From: an uncultured Collinsella sp.
GTDB taxonomy: Bacteria > Actinomycetota > Coriobacteriia > Coriobacteriales > Coriobacteriaceae
Direction: 5' to 3'
DNA: 11,864 nt
NCBI GenBank assembly: GCA_900554595.1
Contig: USHZ01000046.1
Location: 1-11,864 of the forward strand
The translations under genes and the position numbers were made by a program. Numbering within the stretch: the stretch's first letter is position 1; each line of letters starts with the position of its first letter. Shown piece after piece: positions 1-7,275 of the stretch. The notes below the pieces were generated by a model. It did no database searches and had not been told where the DNA came from. It saw only the letters and a list, made by a program, of their open reading frames with translations.

Positions 1-2897
1 TCGGCACCTTGCTGGCCATTGTCGGTGCCGTGCTCTACGTGCTCGAGCGCACGGGGCATCCCGTGGTTTCGCGCCTGGGAAAGACCGGAGTGAGTCAAAA
101 TGTCATCGCCTATCACAAGGCCTCGGGCCCGCTTGCGTCTCCGCGCAACCGCCCGGTCGTCGTGGTGGCCCACTATGATTCCCCCCGCGCCGAGCTCCTT
201 GCTCGCGAGCCCTACGCTCCGTATCGCGCGCTCATCGCCAAGCTCCTGCCTGTCGCCACGATCGCGCCCGCGGCTGTCGCCATCCTGCGTATCCTGCCGC
301 TTCCCGGCGTGCTCAAGGTGCTGCTGTGGGTTGTCGCGATTCTGGCCTCCCTTGTGGCACTGGCCAACGCCGCCAATATCATCTCCAACCGTTTTGTGCT
401 TCCCTACACGTCTGGCGCGGTGTGCAACAAGTCCTCTGTTGCCGCCATGCTCGGTGTCATGGACAACGTCGCCCCCTATCAGGGCGAAAACGAGTTCCCC
501 GACGACATTCCATTCGACACCTATTTTGGCGAGCAGAAGCGTCGCGCCGAGGAAATGGCGCGCGCGGCGGCCGAGTATGCCGCGGCCCAGCAGCAAAACG
601 ACTACGGCAACACCATTGAATATGAGGAACCTTCCTACGACGAGGACGAGTTTGGCCAGCCGGTTGCGCCTGTCGACGCACCCGAGCAGGACGAGACTTT
701 TGATGGACAGATCGATGGTTTTGAGGGCGCCTCTGCCGACGAGACGCTAATCGGCGTTATCGCGCCCGAGGCTCAAGACCAGACTGCCCAGGCCGAAGTG
801 TCCACCGAGGAAAAGTCCTCCGCCGAGCCGGCGGAGGAGCCCGCGGTGGTCGAAGTCGCCGAGCCCAAGCCCAAGCTCTATCGCAATGCCGCCGGCAATA
901 TCCGCTTTGGTTCGGATGCCATCCGTGCGCTCGTCATGCTTCCCGAGTCCTGCACGCTCGATTACGAAGAGGGCGAGGAGCCGACGTTTGAGCCGGAGCC
1001 TGCTTCCGTTGCACAGGAGCCTGTGCCCGCGGCCAATACGGCTGTTGCTCCCGCCGAGTCGGTCGCTGCCCCTGTTGCTGCCGCGGAGTCTGACGCAAAG
1101 CCCGCGCTCGATTCTGCAGCCGGTCTGGATATTCTGGCGCCTGCCGCTCCGGCACAGGTTGAAGACGAGGCCGCCGACGAAGACTACGACGAGTATCCGC
1201 AGCGCGTGTCCTATGAGAGTGACACCGATTTCTCGGCCGAGCTTCCCTCGACAACGCCCCATGCCGATATCGCTTCCGCGTTCTCCTCGATTGGTGCCAG
1301 CGCTTCTAGCTTCTTTAAGGGTGCCTTTGCGAAGGGCAAGAAGTTCGTCGACGACTTTGAGGAAAAACGCGCCGCTGCCCGCGAGGCCGCCGAGCGGGAG
1401 GCCATCGCCCAGCAGCAGGCCGCCGAGGCCGAGCGTGAGCGTGCGGCACAGGAGTTCGAGCAGAGCGAGGCCGAACAGCCGGAGCCTGTCGATGTCGCCG
1501 ACGCCACGACGTCCTTCGAGGCTCCGCAGCCGACATCCGCTAACGTTGCCGAGGCTACGACGTCCTTTGAGGCGCAGCAGCCGGCCGATGGCACCATGTC
1601 ATTCGATGCCACGATGACGTTTGAGAGGCAGGGCACCGCAATTGCCGAGCCCCTTCCCATCTCCGATGATGCTCAGGACGCCGCCGATGATTCGGTTGTC
1701 GACGAGGCCGATTCCGTTGAGGGCAGCGCACCCGAGCAGGTCGAGGCTCCTGTTATGGAGCAGGAGCCCCCTGCGATTGGCGAGGCTCCCAAGACGGATG
1801 AGTCCAGGCCTTATTCTACGCAGATCTTTACCATGCCCGCGCCGAGCGACCCCGGTGCCACGGTGGCCAATGTCGCTCCCACGCAGGACGAGACAGTTGA
1901 CTCCCTCATGGCGCAGATTTCGTCTCAGGTGCCTCCGCGCCAGCAAATGAATATCCCCGATCCGGCCTCCGCGCCCGCGCCCTCTTCGTCGCCGCTGGCC
2001 TCGGTCCCCGATCCGTCGCTGCCTTCGATGCAACAGGCCAACGTCGCGTCCCGAACGTCGCTGTTCGATCTTCCCGATCCTTCGACACAGACAAATGATC
2101 CCTTTGCGACGGCGCAGGGTCCCGAGCCCACATCGGCACCGGTCGCGACCCCCATGCCCATCTCCTCGGGCGCACAGCCGCTCGAGACCATCTCGGCTCC
2201 TGTTTCGACGGGCGCCAAGCCGCAGAAGCGTGGCCTGGGTGGCTTGTTCGGTCGCAAAAAGAAGAACGAGCAGGACAGTATGAGCGACTGGTTGGGCGTC
2301 GAGGACGATTACGATGCCAAGAAGTCCGGCCGCGGCATTGGCTCGTGGGATAACTTCGAGGATGACGACGACGGTTGGAAGGGCGGTGCCACCTCCTCCG
2401 ATGGTGCTTCTGCCGAGGATATGCTCTCGGCCGTTGCCTCCATGGGTGACGATGAGCTGCTTGGCCACGATATCTGGTTTGTCGCAACGGGCGCGTCCGA
2501 TTGCGACGGCGCCGGCATGAGGGCGTTTTTGGCCTCGCATCGTGACAAGCTCCGCGGTGTGTTCTTCATCAACCTCGAGTCTATTGGTGCCGGCAGGCTT
2601 TCGGTAGTAACGGTCGAGGGCGAGCAGCAGCTGTTTAAGGGCGATCGCCGCATCATGAACCTTGTCAGCAAGGTGTGTAAGTCGTTCCACGTCGATTGCG
2701 GCGCGTTCGAGATGCCCTATGCAAAAACCGATGCATCCGCAGCGCTCGAGGCGAGCCGTCGCGCCCTTACGATCGCCGGTGTGGACGGCCCGCGCCTTGC
2801 CTGCGCTCGCACCGAGGATGACCTGCCGTACAACGTCAATCCGACCAATATCGCTACGGTGTCCGAGGTCGTGACCGAGGTCATTCGTCGTTCGTAG
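1..2897 (+). CDS. Membrane M28-peptidase-like protein, probable pseudoenzyme with giant disordered insertion (5' partial)
   Basis: The frame is open to the left edge, so the true start lies upstream; residues are counted from the in-frame TTG at 9. Seen: the tail of a TM segment (1-12), an M28-like first half with AHYDS (54-58), a TM hairpin (about 74-95 and 100-124) and GAVCNKSSVAAML (136-148). The second half is at 818-962, with DIWFVATGASDCDGAGMRAF (821-840), FFINLESIGAGRL (852-864) and ARTEDDLPYNVNP (933-945). The order of blocks matches zinc aminopeptidases of family M28, but the ligand pattern His/Asp/Glu/Asp/His reads H55, C139, D831, E857, R934, and the catalytic Glu is S830. Between the halves, about 157-815 is acidic, Ala/Pro/Glu-rich and mostly disordered, with a charged coiled-coil-like helix (about 448-490) and a basic patch near 738-752. 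Inference: a membrane scaffold or binding protein rather than a working peptidase. A 72-residue membrane protein follows 22 bp downstream, probably in the same operon. Confidence 0.8.
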   Translation, partial: GTLLAIVGAVLYVLERTGHPVVSRLGKTGVSQNVIAYHKASGPLASPRNRPVVVVAHYDSPRAELLAREPYAPYRALIAKLLPVATIAPAAVAILRILPLPGVLKVLLWVVAILASLVALANAANIISNRFVLPYTSGAVCNKSSVAAMLGVMDNVAPYQGENEFPDDIPFDTYFGEQKRRAEEMARAAAEYAAAQQQNDYGNTIEYEEPSYDEDEFGQPVAPVDAPEQDETFDGQIDGFEGASADETLIGVIAPEAQDQTAQAEVSTEEKSSAEPAEEPAVVEVAEPKPKLYRNAAGNIRFGSDAIRALVMLPESCTLDYEEGEEPTFEPEPASVAQEPVPAANTAVAPAESVAAPVAAAESDAKPALDSAAGLDILAPAAPAQVEDEAADEDYDEYPQRVSYESDTDFSAELPSTTPHADIASAFSSIGASASSFFKGAFAKGKKFVDDFEEKRAAAREAAEREAIAQQQAAEAERERAAQEFEQSEAEQPEPVDVADATTSFEAPQPTSANVAEATTSFEAQQPADGTMSFDATMTFERQGTAIAEPLPISDDAQDAADDSVVDEADSVEGSAPEQVEAPVMEQEPPAIGEAPKTDESRPYSTQIFTMPAPSDPGATVANVAPTQDETVDSLMAQISSQVPPRQQMNIPDPASAPAPSSSPLASVPDPSLPSMQQANVASRTSLFDLPDPSTQTNDPFATAQGPEPTSAPVATPMPISSGAQPLETISAPVSTGAKPQKRGLGGLFGRKKKNEQDSMSDWLGVEDDYDAKKSGRGIGSWDNFEDDDDGWKGGATSSDGASAEDMLSAVASMGDDELLGHDIWFVATGASDCDGAGMRAFLASHRDKLRGVFFINLESIGAGRLSVVTVEGEQQLFKGDRRIMNLVSKVCKSFHVDCGAFEMPYAKTDASAALEASRRALTIAGVDGPRLACARTEDDLPYNVNPTNIATVSEVVTEVIRRS

Positions 2898-2919
2898 ACA
2901 GACCCGCTAAGGAGTCAGC

Positions 2920-3138
2920 GTGTTTTCGTACATCAAGCGCCATTGGCCCATCTATTTGATCTTGACCCTGATCGCTATCGCATTGGGTTTTGGGGCCGCG
3001 TATGTCGTTGGCGTTAAGGGCTCGACGCCCGAGACGACAATGAACGAAGAGGTGGAGCAAGAGCAAAGTTTGGGTGCCGACGGTATTTCCGAGTCCGATC
3101 AGGCAGCCATCGATGGCGGTTCGTCATCTGCTGAATAG
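2920..3138 (+). CDS. Small single-pass membrane protein, unknown function
   Basis: A 72-residue protein starting at GTG, with AAGGAG at 2909-2914 placed 5 nt upstream. Residues 1-8 are short and basic (MFSYIKRH). Residues 9-30 form one hydrophobic helix, and the rest is a hydrophilic tail rich in Glu, Asp, Ser and Gly that looks unstructured. By the positive-inside rule the N-terminus is probably cytoplasmic and the acidic tail outside. It lies 22 bp after the M28-like gene and is followed by a strong terminator, so the two are probably co-transcribed and this gene ends the operon. I do not recognise a named family. It could be an accessory subunit of the upstream membrane protein, but only proximity supports that. 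Confidence 0.7.
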   Translation: MFSYIKRHWPIYLILTLIAIALGFGAAYVVGVKGSTPETTMNEEVEQEQSLGADGISESDQAAIDGGSSSAE

Positions 3139-3161
3139 CCGATTCATCGTTTATGCCCAAG

Positions 3162-3197
3162 GCGGGCGAGCCGGGAGACTGGCTCGCCCGCTTTTTT
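3162..3197 (+). terminator. Rho-independent terminator after the small membrane protein gene
   Basis: A perfect 11-bp stem (3162-3172 with 3181-3191, GCGGGCGAGCC/GGCTCGCCCGC) encloses an 8-nt loop and is followed by six T (3192-3197). It starts 23 bp after the stop of the + strand gene. The adhesin stop on the opposite strand lies just beyond it. On that strand the hairpin has no following T-run, so it is mainly a + strand terminator. Confidence 0.92.
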
Positions 3198-3203
3198 ATC
3201 GTG

Positions 3204-6200
3204 CTAGCGCTTCTTTGTGGCTGACTTAAGGCGAGCGAACCATAGGGCCGCAGTGCCCGAGGTCAGGAGTGCGGTGATGCATGCGGCGACGGTAACAGAC
3301 CCCGTTGCCGGCAGGTTCTGAGGCAGGGCGCATCGTTGGATGACGCGGTCCTCATCATGCGCCTCGAGTTTATCGCCACCGCCGTTGCGACAAAGATCGA
3401 CGCGCGCGCTGTTGGCAAGTGCGGTTTGGGGCGTATAGGACGACGTTGCCTGCATACGCACGACTGCGCCTCGGGCATCCGAGTTAAGGGCCGCCTTGGC
3501 ATCGTCAAGATCGTCGTGTTCGTCTTTAAGGTCATCCCGGGTCCAAGAGCCCGCCTCGCTTCTGGTTGTAAAGTCGGCGGCTACCGCACCATATTCAAAA
3601 CGGATGCCCGTGATGACGGCGTCGTCTGTAAGATCAATCTCTTTCGTATCGAGCGTGACGGACTTGTCCGTCGGGACATCTGTTTTCCATAGGTGCCACC
3701 CGTCGTAATCGACGAGACGCGCATCGCCGCCCAGCAGCTTTGTGACCTCTTCCGTTTCGAGCCAAGGATTTCGATGCCCGTCGTCAAGCGTTGCATTGAC
3801 CTGCTTGACCGTATCGCTTGTTCCTGCTGGAGACGTTCGATACCACACGTTGCACAGCCCGTTTAGATCACCGACCGCAATAGGGGTTTCAACGGCAACA
3901 AGTTTCGCTGCGCCATCTTTGGCACACTCGAGGTCGTCGGTGATGGTCAGCTCGTCGACCCAGGTGCTCGACTCATTTTTGGCGTCGATGGTATAGGAGA
4001 AGGCGCCTTGCGTATTGGCCCGTGCTTTGGCTCGGTTTTTTCCGTCGCCGTTGGCAACGAGTTTGCTTACGACTGGCTGTGCAATCTCTTGGCGCTTATC
4101 GATGCTCCCCCTGATTTCGATGGGGGTATCCTTCATGGCCATGGTTTGAACTTCTCCCGTGGCCTTTACTTCAAACGTTATCTCTTCGGCAAGGTCGTAG
4201 GTTCGCGGAGCCATCGTTTCGCGCAGGGTGTAGGTGCCGGGTGAAAGGTGCTCAATGCGGTGTGGTTTGCCGGATGAAGTCCAAGAATCAATTTCGTTGC
4301 CATTGGAGTCGCAGAGGACAAGCTCAGCGCCTGTCACTTCCTGACCTCCGCACGCGTCGACTTTGGAGATATCGATCTTGGTGTAGTCGTTGGAAACGTC
4401 AAGGTGCACTTCGATCACGGACGTTTGTTGGTCAGCGTACGACAACTTCACAGTATGTGGGGTCGGGTTGAGCAGATAACCTTCGGGAGCTTGTGTCTCG
4501 ACGACCTCGTAGGTGGCGGTGCCGCATCCCAGCGAAAGATGATCGACTCGCGCATGCCCCCGTTCGTCGGTTGTAGCGGTGGCGACGGTTTCGCCATCCA
4601 GGGCGACGATACTGCCGTCGGCCCGCACGATGTCGCCGACAGCGCGGATGTCAAACGTGGCTCCAGCGAGGGTGCGTCCATCTACAGCATCCGTCTTAAT
4701 GATTTCGATGCTTCCGGTTGCGGCGTCGTCATAGAACGAGGCGACGGCGACTGGTGTCAGATTTCTGTCGGCGGGAATCGTTATCTCCAGGTCTTCTCCG
4801 CGCAGATACGGTTCCTTAGCCGATGCCTCGCGTACGTAGTATCTTCCGGGATAAAGTGATTCGGGAAGCGTGACGGCGCCGGTTGTATCGGTTGTGAAGG
4901 TATTCATTACATTGTGGGCCGGATACCAACATGTTTGCGAGACGGGCTCGTGGTGGCTATCGAGCAGCTGGAACGTAAAGCCGGCAAGTGGTACGGTGCC
5001 GCCGGTCTGAGCATCGCGCTTTACGATTTGAAGGTGTGTCGATAAGGCATGGTTGTCAATGATGTACTGAAGCTCGGCTCCGTCTGCGGTCTGCTCTGCT
5101 GTGATGGTCCATTCCCCTGCTTGCTTAAATCCTTCAGGGACCGTTTCTGCAACCTCGCGAACGGTGTAGCCCGCGCGGTCGTAGGGAATGGCACCGTGAG
5201 CGCCGGCGGGACGTTTGCCTGCGCCAAACCATGCTTCGGGCTGGTCTTTGGTGGAGGCAAAGCCGTAAACGTTTGTGGTCAACGTGCCGACGACTTGTTG
5301 AGAGCTATTGCTGACAACTTCAAAGACGACGCCTCCCGCCGGCTGCTCAAGGCCGGACTCATCGTTATCGCCATGGTCCTTAAACTTCGAGATTTCAAGG
5401 TCAAAGGCGATTGGGATGTTGGGAATACGGCTTTCGAGCTCAACGATGCCCGTATCTCCGAGTTGCTCGGCACCGACGGTGTAGCTCCAACAGTCGTTTG
5501 AAATCAGGTAGCCCTCGGGCGCTTTCGATTCGTAGATGGTAAAGGTACCCAGAGGAACGTCATTGAGGATCGCCCGTCCGTTTTCGTCGGTCGTAAGGGT
5601 GCGAGTCCAGCCGGGGGTTGATTGCGAGACGCAGGTGAATCCAGCGCCCGCAAGCGACGCCCCAACTTGGGCACCGGCATCCGTGGCGGCATCGATTTTT
5701 GCAATACGCAAGGTGATGGTGCCGGGCTGTTCGTTGACAGTGACATGCTCGCCGCTGTTTTGTGTGGTGAAGGCTATTCGGTCGCTTCGAGGGATATAGC
5801 CTGCCGGGGCTTTGGTTTCGACCAGGTAATATGCCGTATTGGGCAAAAGCGTTGCTTGTGCACGCCCGTTTTCGTCCATCTGGATAGTGCCGACACGTGT
5901 ATCGCCCACACTTTCAAAGATATCGAAGGTTGCGCCACCGAGTCTGTAGGTGTCGTTGCCGGCGGTGATGTCAGCCTGGGACGATTGTTTTTGAAAAGAT
6001 ACGGAGACGGCGGGCAGAACATAGAGCATGTCCTGGTGTCGACCCTCACCCGAGACCGGGCCGTGATAACGCCTGGCTCGATGTGGGGCTGCCTTAATGG
6101 ATCCGGACTTAGCGCTGTCGTAGAGCCAACGTGCAGCCGCTACGGCCTCGGCGTTTTCGTAAAACCTACCACTCCTGGCAACTCCCTTGCTATTTGTATA

Positions 6201-6635
6201 CGAATAGGTGCCGTCGGGGTGCGTGGTTCCCTTGAGCATCCACACGGCAATCTGGGTGGCGGCACGGGCGAGATCGGGCGACAGGTTGTGGCCGCCAAAG
6301 GATGTATTGGAGGGGTATCCGTGACAGACGATGGCGGCAAATTCGTCATCGAGCCATGTCCAGCCCTGGTTATATGTACGCCATGGCCCTCCCGGCTTGC
6401 TGGGGCCGGGGCAGTCTTGATTCATGCAGTACGAAATTGAAGTGTCCTGTGCCTCGTATTTACCGACACCGAAGGGACCGCAGCCGTCGCTTATGGTGCG
6501 GAAATTAAGAGTGTCACTCCCATCGACGGCGAGTGCGGCCCCTGGTGCCAGGCAGCCGATCAGAAAAAAGAGGAGCAGGAGCAGCGGACCTGTTGCGATT
6601 GCGCTGTGGACAGAGTGCGTGGGTGCGTTGGACAT
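3204..6635 (-). CDS. LPXTG-anchored thioester-domain adhesin with SpaA/Cna-B-like isopeptide repeats
   Basis: 1143 residues; ATG with AAGGAG 5 nt upstream. Seen: signal peptide (hydrophobic 16-30, likely cut after ALA at 34-36). A thioester (TQXA) domain covers about 45-205: SYC with Cys70, the GYP motif at 106-108, and TQIAVW with Gln128. In this family the Cys and Gln form an internal thioester that reacts covalently with host-surface amines. Six SpaA/Cna-B-like domains follow, each opening with an [IL]-x-[IV]-x-K type strand (K216, K313, K417, K539, K647, K758) and carrying an E-box of the YxLxExxAPxGY type (E273, E369, E494, E603, E713, E806). N301, N406, N528 and N749 are likely isopeptide partners; domains 4 and 6 have Asp instead. 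A less recognisable stalk region spans about 845-1095. The C-terminus has LPATG (1108-1112), a TM helix (1114-1134) and the tail KSATKKR, a sortase sorting signal. No sortase or pilin neighbour is in the window, so it probably acts as a stand-alone adhesin, though a pilus tip role is possible. Confidence 0.93.
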   Translation of the reverse strand: MSNAPTHSVHSAIATGPLLLLLFFLIGCLAPGAALAVDGSDTLNFRTISDGCGPFGVGKYEAQDTSISYCMNQDCPGPSKPGGPWRTYNQGWTWLDDEFAAIVCHGYPSNTSFGGHNLSPDLARAATQIAVWMLKGTTHPDGTYSYTNSKGVARSGRFYENAEAVAAARWLYDSAKSGSIKAAPHRARRYHGPVSGEGRHQDMLYVLPAVSVSFQKQSSQADITAGNDTYRLGGATFDIFESVGDTRVGTIQMDENGRAQATLLPNTAYYLVETKAPAGYIPRSDRIAFTTQNSGEHVTVNEQPGTITLRIAKIDAATDAGAQVGASLAGAGFTCVSQSTPGWTRTLTTDENGRAILNDVPLGTFTIYESKAPEGYLISNDCWSYTVGAEQLGDTGIVELESRIPNIPIAFDLEISKFKDHGDNDESGLEQPAGGVVFEVVSNSSQQVVGTLTTNVYGFASTKDQPEAWFGAGKRPAGAHGAIPYDRAGYTVREVAETVPEGFKQAGEWTITAEQTADGAELQYIIDNHALSTHLQIVKRDAQTGGTVPLAGFTFQLLDSHHEPVSQTCWYPAHNVMNTFTTDTTGAVTLPESLYPGRYYVREASAKEPYLRGEDLEITIPADRNLTPVAVASFYDDAATGSIEIIKTDAVDGRTLAGATFDIRAVGDIVRADGSIVALDGETVATATTDERGHARVDHLSLGCGTATYEVVETQAPEGYLLNPTPHTVKLSYADQQTSVIEVHLDVSNDYTKIDISKVDACGGQEVTGAELVLCDSNGNEIDSWTSSGKPHRIEHLSPGTYTLRETMAPRTYDLAEEITFEVKATGEVQTMAMKDTPIEIRGSIDKRQEIAQPVVSKLVANGDGKNRAKARANTQGAFSYTIDAKNESSTWVDELTITDDLECAKDGAAKLVAVETPIAVGDLNGLCNVWYRTSPAGTSDTVKQVNATLDDGHRNPWLETEEVTKLLGGDARLVDYDGWHLWKTDVPTDKSVTLDTKEIDLTDDAVITGIRFEYGAVAADFTTRSEAGSWTRDDLKDEHDDLDDAKAALNSDARGAVVRMQATSSYTPQTALANSARVDLCRNGGGDKLEAHDEDRVIQRCALPQNLPATGSVTVAACITALLTSGTAALWFARLKSATKKR

Positions 6636-6640
6636 GGCTG

Positions 6641-6646
6641 CTCCTT
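6641..6646 (-). promoter_or_regulatory. Shine-Dalgarno site of the adhesin gene
   Basis: On the - strand this reads AAGGAG, ending 5 nt before the ATG at 6635. It fixes the start codon and agrees with the signal peptide beginning at that Met. Confidence 0.85.
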
Positions 6647-6655
6647 ATCCCTCGT

Positions 6656-6680
6656 GCGCCGCACGGGGAGGCCGCGGCGC
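6656..6680 (-). other. GC-rich hairpin in the adhesin 5' leader
   Basis: GCGCCGC (6656-6662) can pair with GCGGCGC (6674-6680) across an 11-nt loop. On the - strand transcript it ends 9 nt before the ribosome binding site. It may influence translation or mRNA stability, but in GC-rich DNA such a 7-bp stem can occur by chance. Confidence 0.35.
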
Positions 6681-6743
6681 TTGGGATGAGGCTACCGCCA
6701 TGGTTCATGCGGGTAAGTACCAGAAGCTGACCAAAAGCTTGCC

Positions 6744-6760
6744 CGATTTGTGACAAATCG
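6744..6760. promoter_or_regulatory. Perfect 17-bp dyad, candidate operator upstream of the adhesin
   Basis: CGATTTGT and ACAAATCG are perfect inverted arms around a central G. The site lies about 108 bp upstream of the adhesin ATG in an AT-rich stretch that stands out from the GC-rich surroundings. A weak - strand promoter candidate (TTTACC at 6797-6792, TTGTAT at 6773-6768, 18-bp gap) would place the dyad at or just after the transcription start. Short odd-spaced dyads like this are typical of dimeric helix-turn-helix repressors. The regulator is not identifiable here. Confidence 0.45.
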
Positions 6761-6889
6761 AGCTCAAATACAACAATCAGATAAAAGCGCAGGTAAAAGA
6801 AAGTAAGGAAAGAAAGACAAAGGTCCTCATCTCCACAATTGGTGCGGTTTTCAAACGATTCTCCACAGCTAAAACAAGCATCGACACCC

Positions 6890-6919
6890 TTGTATCGAAC
6901 AAGACAACCGCGTTATACT
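6890..6919 (+). promoter_or_regulatory. Probable promoter of tRNA-Gly
   Basis: TATACT at 6914-6919 is a good -10 element. TTGTAT at 6890-6895 is a partial -35 with an 18-bp spacer. The tRNA starts 13 bp after the -10, which leaves a very short leader. Confidence 0.5.
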
Positions 6920-6932
6920 AGCCAACACACAA

Positions 6933-7007
6933 GCGGGCATCGCCAAGTGGTAAGGCATCAGCTTCCCAAGCTGACACTCGCGGGTTCGAGTCCCGTTGCC
7001 CGCTCCA
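6933..7007 (+). tRNA. tRNA-Gly, anticodon CCC
   Basis: The cloverleaf is complete. The acceptor stem pairs GCGGGCA (6933-6939) with TGCCCGC (6997-7003). The D-arm lies at about 6942-6956. The anticodon stem pairs TCAGC with GCTGA, and the loop TTCCCAA carries anticodon CCC at 6965-6967. The T-arm (6980-6996) has the loop TTCGAGT. The discriminator base is T7004, and CCA is encoded at 7005-7007. It reads the codon GGG. It has its own promoter and terminator and so appears monocistronic. Its last 18 bases recur at 7182-7199. Confidence 0.96.
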
Positions 7008-7020
7008 GTAAAAAGCACAA

Positions 7021-7051
7021 GCACGGCGCTATCACGGTGCCGTGCTTTTTT
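7021..7051 (+). terminator. Rho-independent terminator of tRNA-Gly
   Basis: GCACGGC (7021-7027) pairs with GCCGTGC (7039-7045); flanking AA/TT extend the stem. Six T follow (7046-7051). It begins 13 bp after the tRNA CCA. Confidence 0.85.
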
Positions 7052-7062
7052 CAATAAAGTGC

Positions 7063-7078
7063 CGGGACTCGAACCCGC
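7063..7078 (-). repeat. Inverted copy of the tRNA-Gly T-arm
   Basis: These 16 bases are the exact reverse complement of 6980-6995 (GCGGGTTCGAGTCCCG) of the neighbouring tRNA. No acceptor stem, anticodon arm or D-arm can be assembled around it on the - strand, so it is a fragment rather than a tRNA gene. Confidence 0.8.
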
Positions 7079-7095
7079 CAGGGTGCGAGCGTTAA

Positions 7096-7114
7096 ATAAA
7101 CGCGAAGCGTTTAT
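7096..7114. repeat. Perfect hairpin with GAA loop (GCGAAGC core)
   Basis: ATAAACGC (7096-7103) and GCGTTTAT (7107-7114) are perfect 8-bp arms around GAA. The core GCGAAGC is the heptamer known as an exceptionally stable single-stranded DNA mini-hairpin. No T-run follows on either strand, so it does not look like a terminator. The same core recurs at 7163-7169 and 7295-7301. Confidence 0.75.
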
Positions 7115-7127
7115 AGCGAGCAGGCAA

Positions 7128-7145
7128 GGTCGCCGATAGGCGACC
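7128..7145. repeat. Perfect hairpin with GATA loop
   Basis: GGTCGCC (7128-7134) pairs with GGCGACC (7139-7145) around GATA. There is no T-run, so it is not an obvious terminator. It abuts the first copy of the 56-bp repeat and forms part of the same non-coding hairpin cluster between tRNA-Gly and purB. Confidence 0.6.
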
Positions 7146-7199
7146 GCAGCCGGTGCGGATTTGCGAAGCAAATATGCGGATGTCCCGTTGCCCGCTCCA
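7144..7199 (+). repeat. 56-bp tRNA-tailed hairpin repeat, copy 1
   Basis: Ungapped match to 7276-7331: 41 of the first 43 bases are identical, and 49 of 56 overall. The inner part has an ATTTGC-GAA-GCAAAT hairpin (7159-7173). The last 18 bases (7182-7199, GTCCCGTTGCCCGCTCCA) are identical to the 3' end of tRNA-Gly (6990-7007), including its CCA. Just before them, GCGGAT resembles the tRNA T-stem with most of the T-loop missing. Confidence 0.85.
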
Positions 7200-7275
7200 C
7201 CGAGCACGGGAGACAGTCGGGAGCGTCGGATTCGGCCCGCTTTGCCCGCGCATGGGCGTAGGTCCGGGTGTGTCG

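Noticed and set aside
886..1617. 243-codon + strand frame inside the M28-like gene
   Set aside because: Arg/Ser/Pro-rich out-of-frame reading of the Ala/Glu/Pro-rich insertion.
1599..2690. 363-codon - strand open frame antisense to the M28-like gene
   Set aside because: Composition is Arg/Gly-rich shadow sequence from the low-complexity coding region; no ribosome binding site or domain is recognised.
3162..3197. Bidirectional terminator also serving the adhesin
   Set aside because: The stem is symmetric, but no T-run follows on the - strand, so - strand termination is not supported, although partial function is possible.
5622..6440. 272-codon + strand frame antisense to the adhesin
   Set aside because: The adhesin on the - strand has clear domains throughout this stretch; the antisense frame has no motif or start signal.
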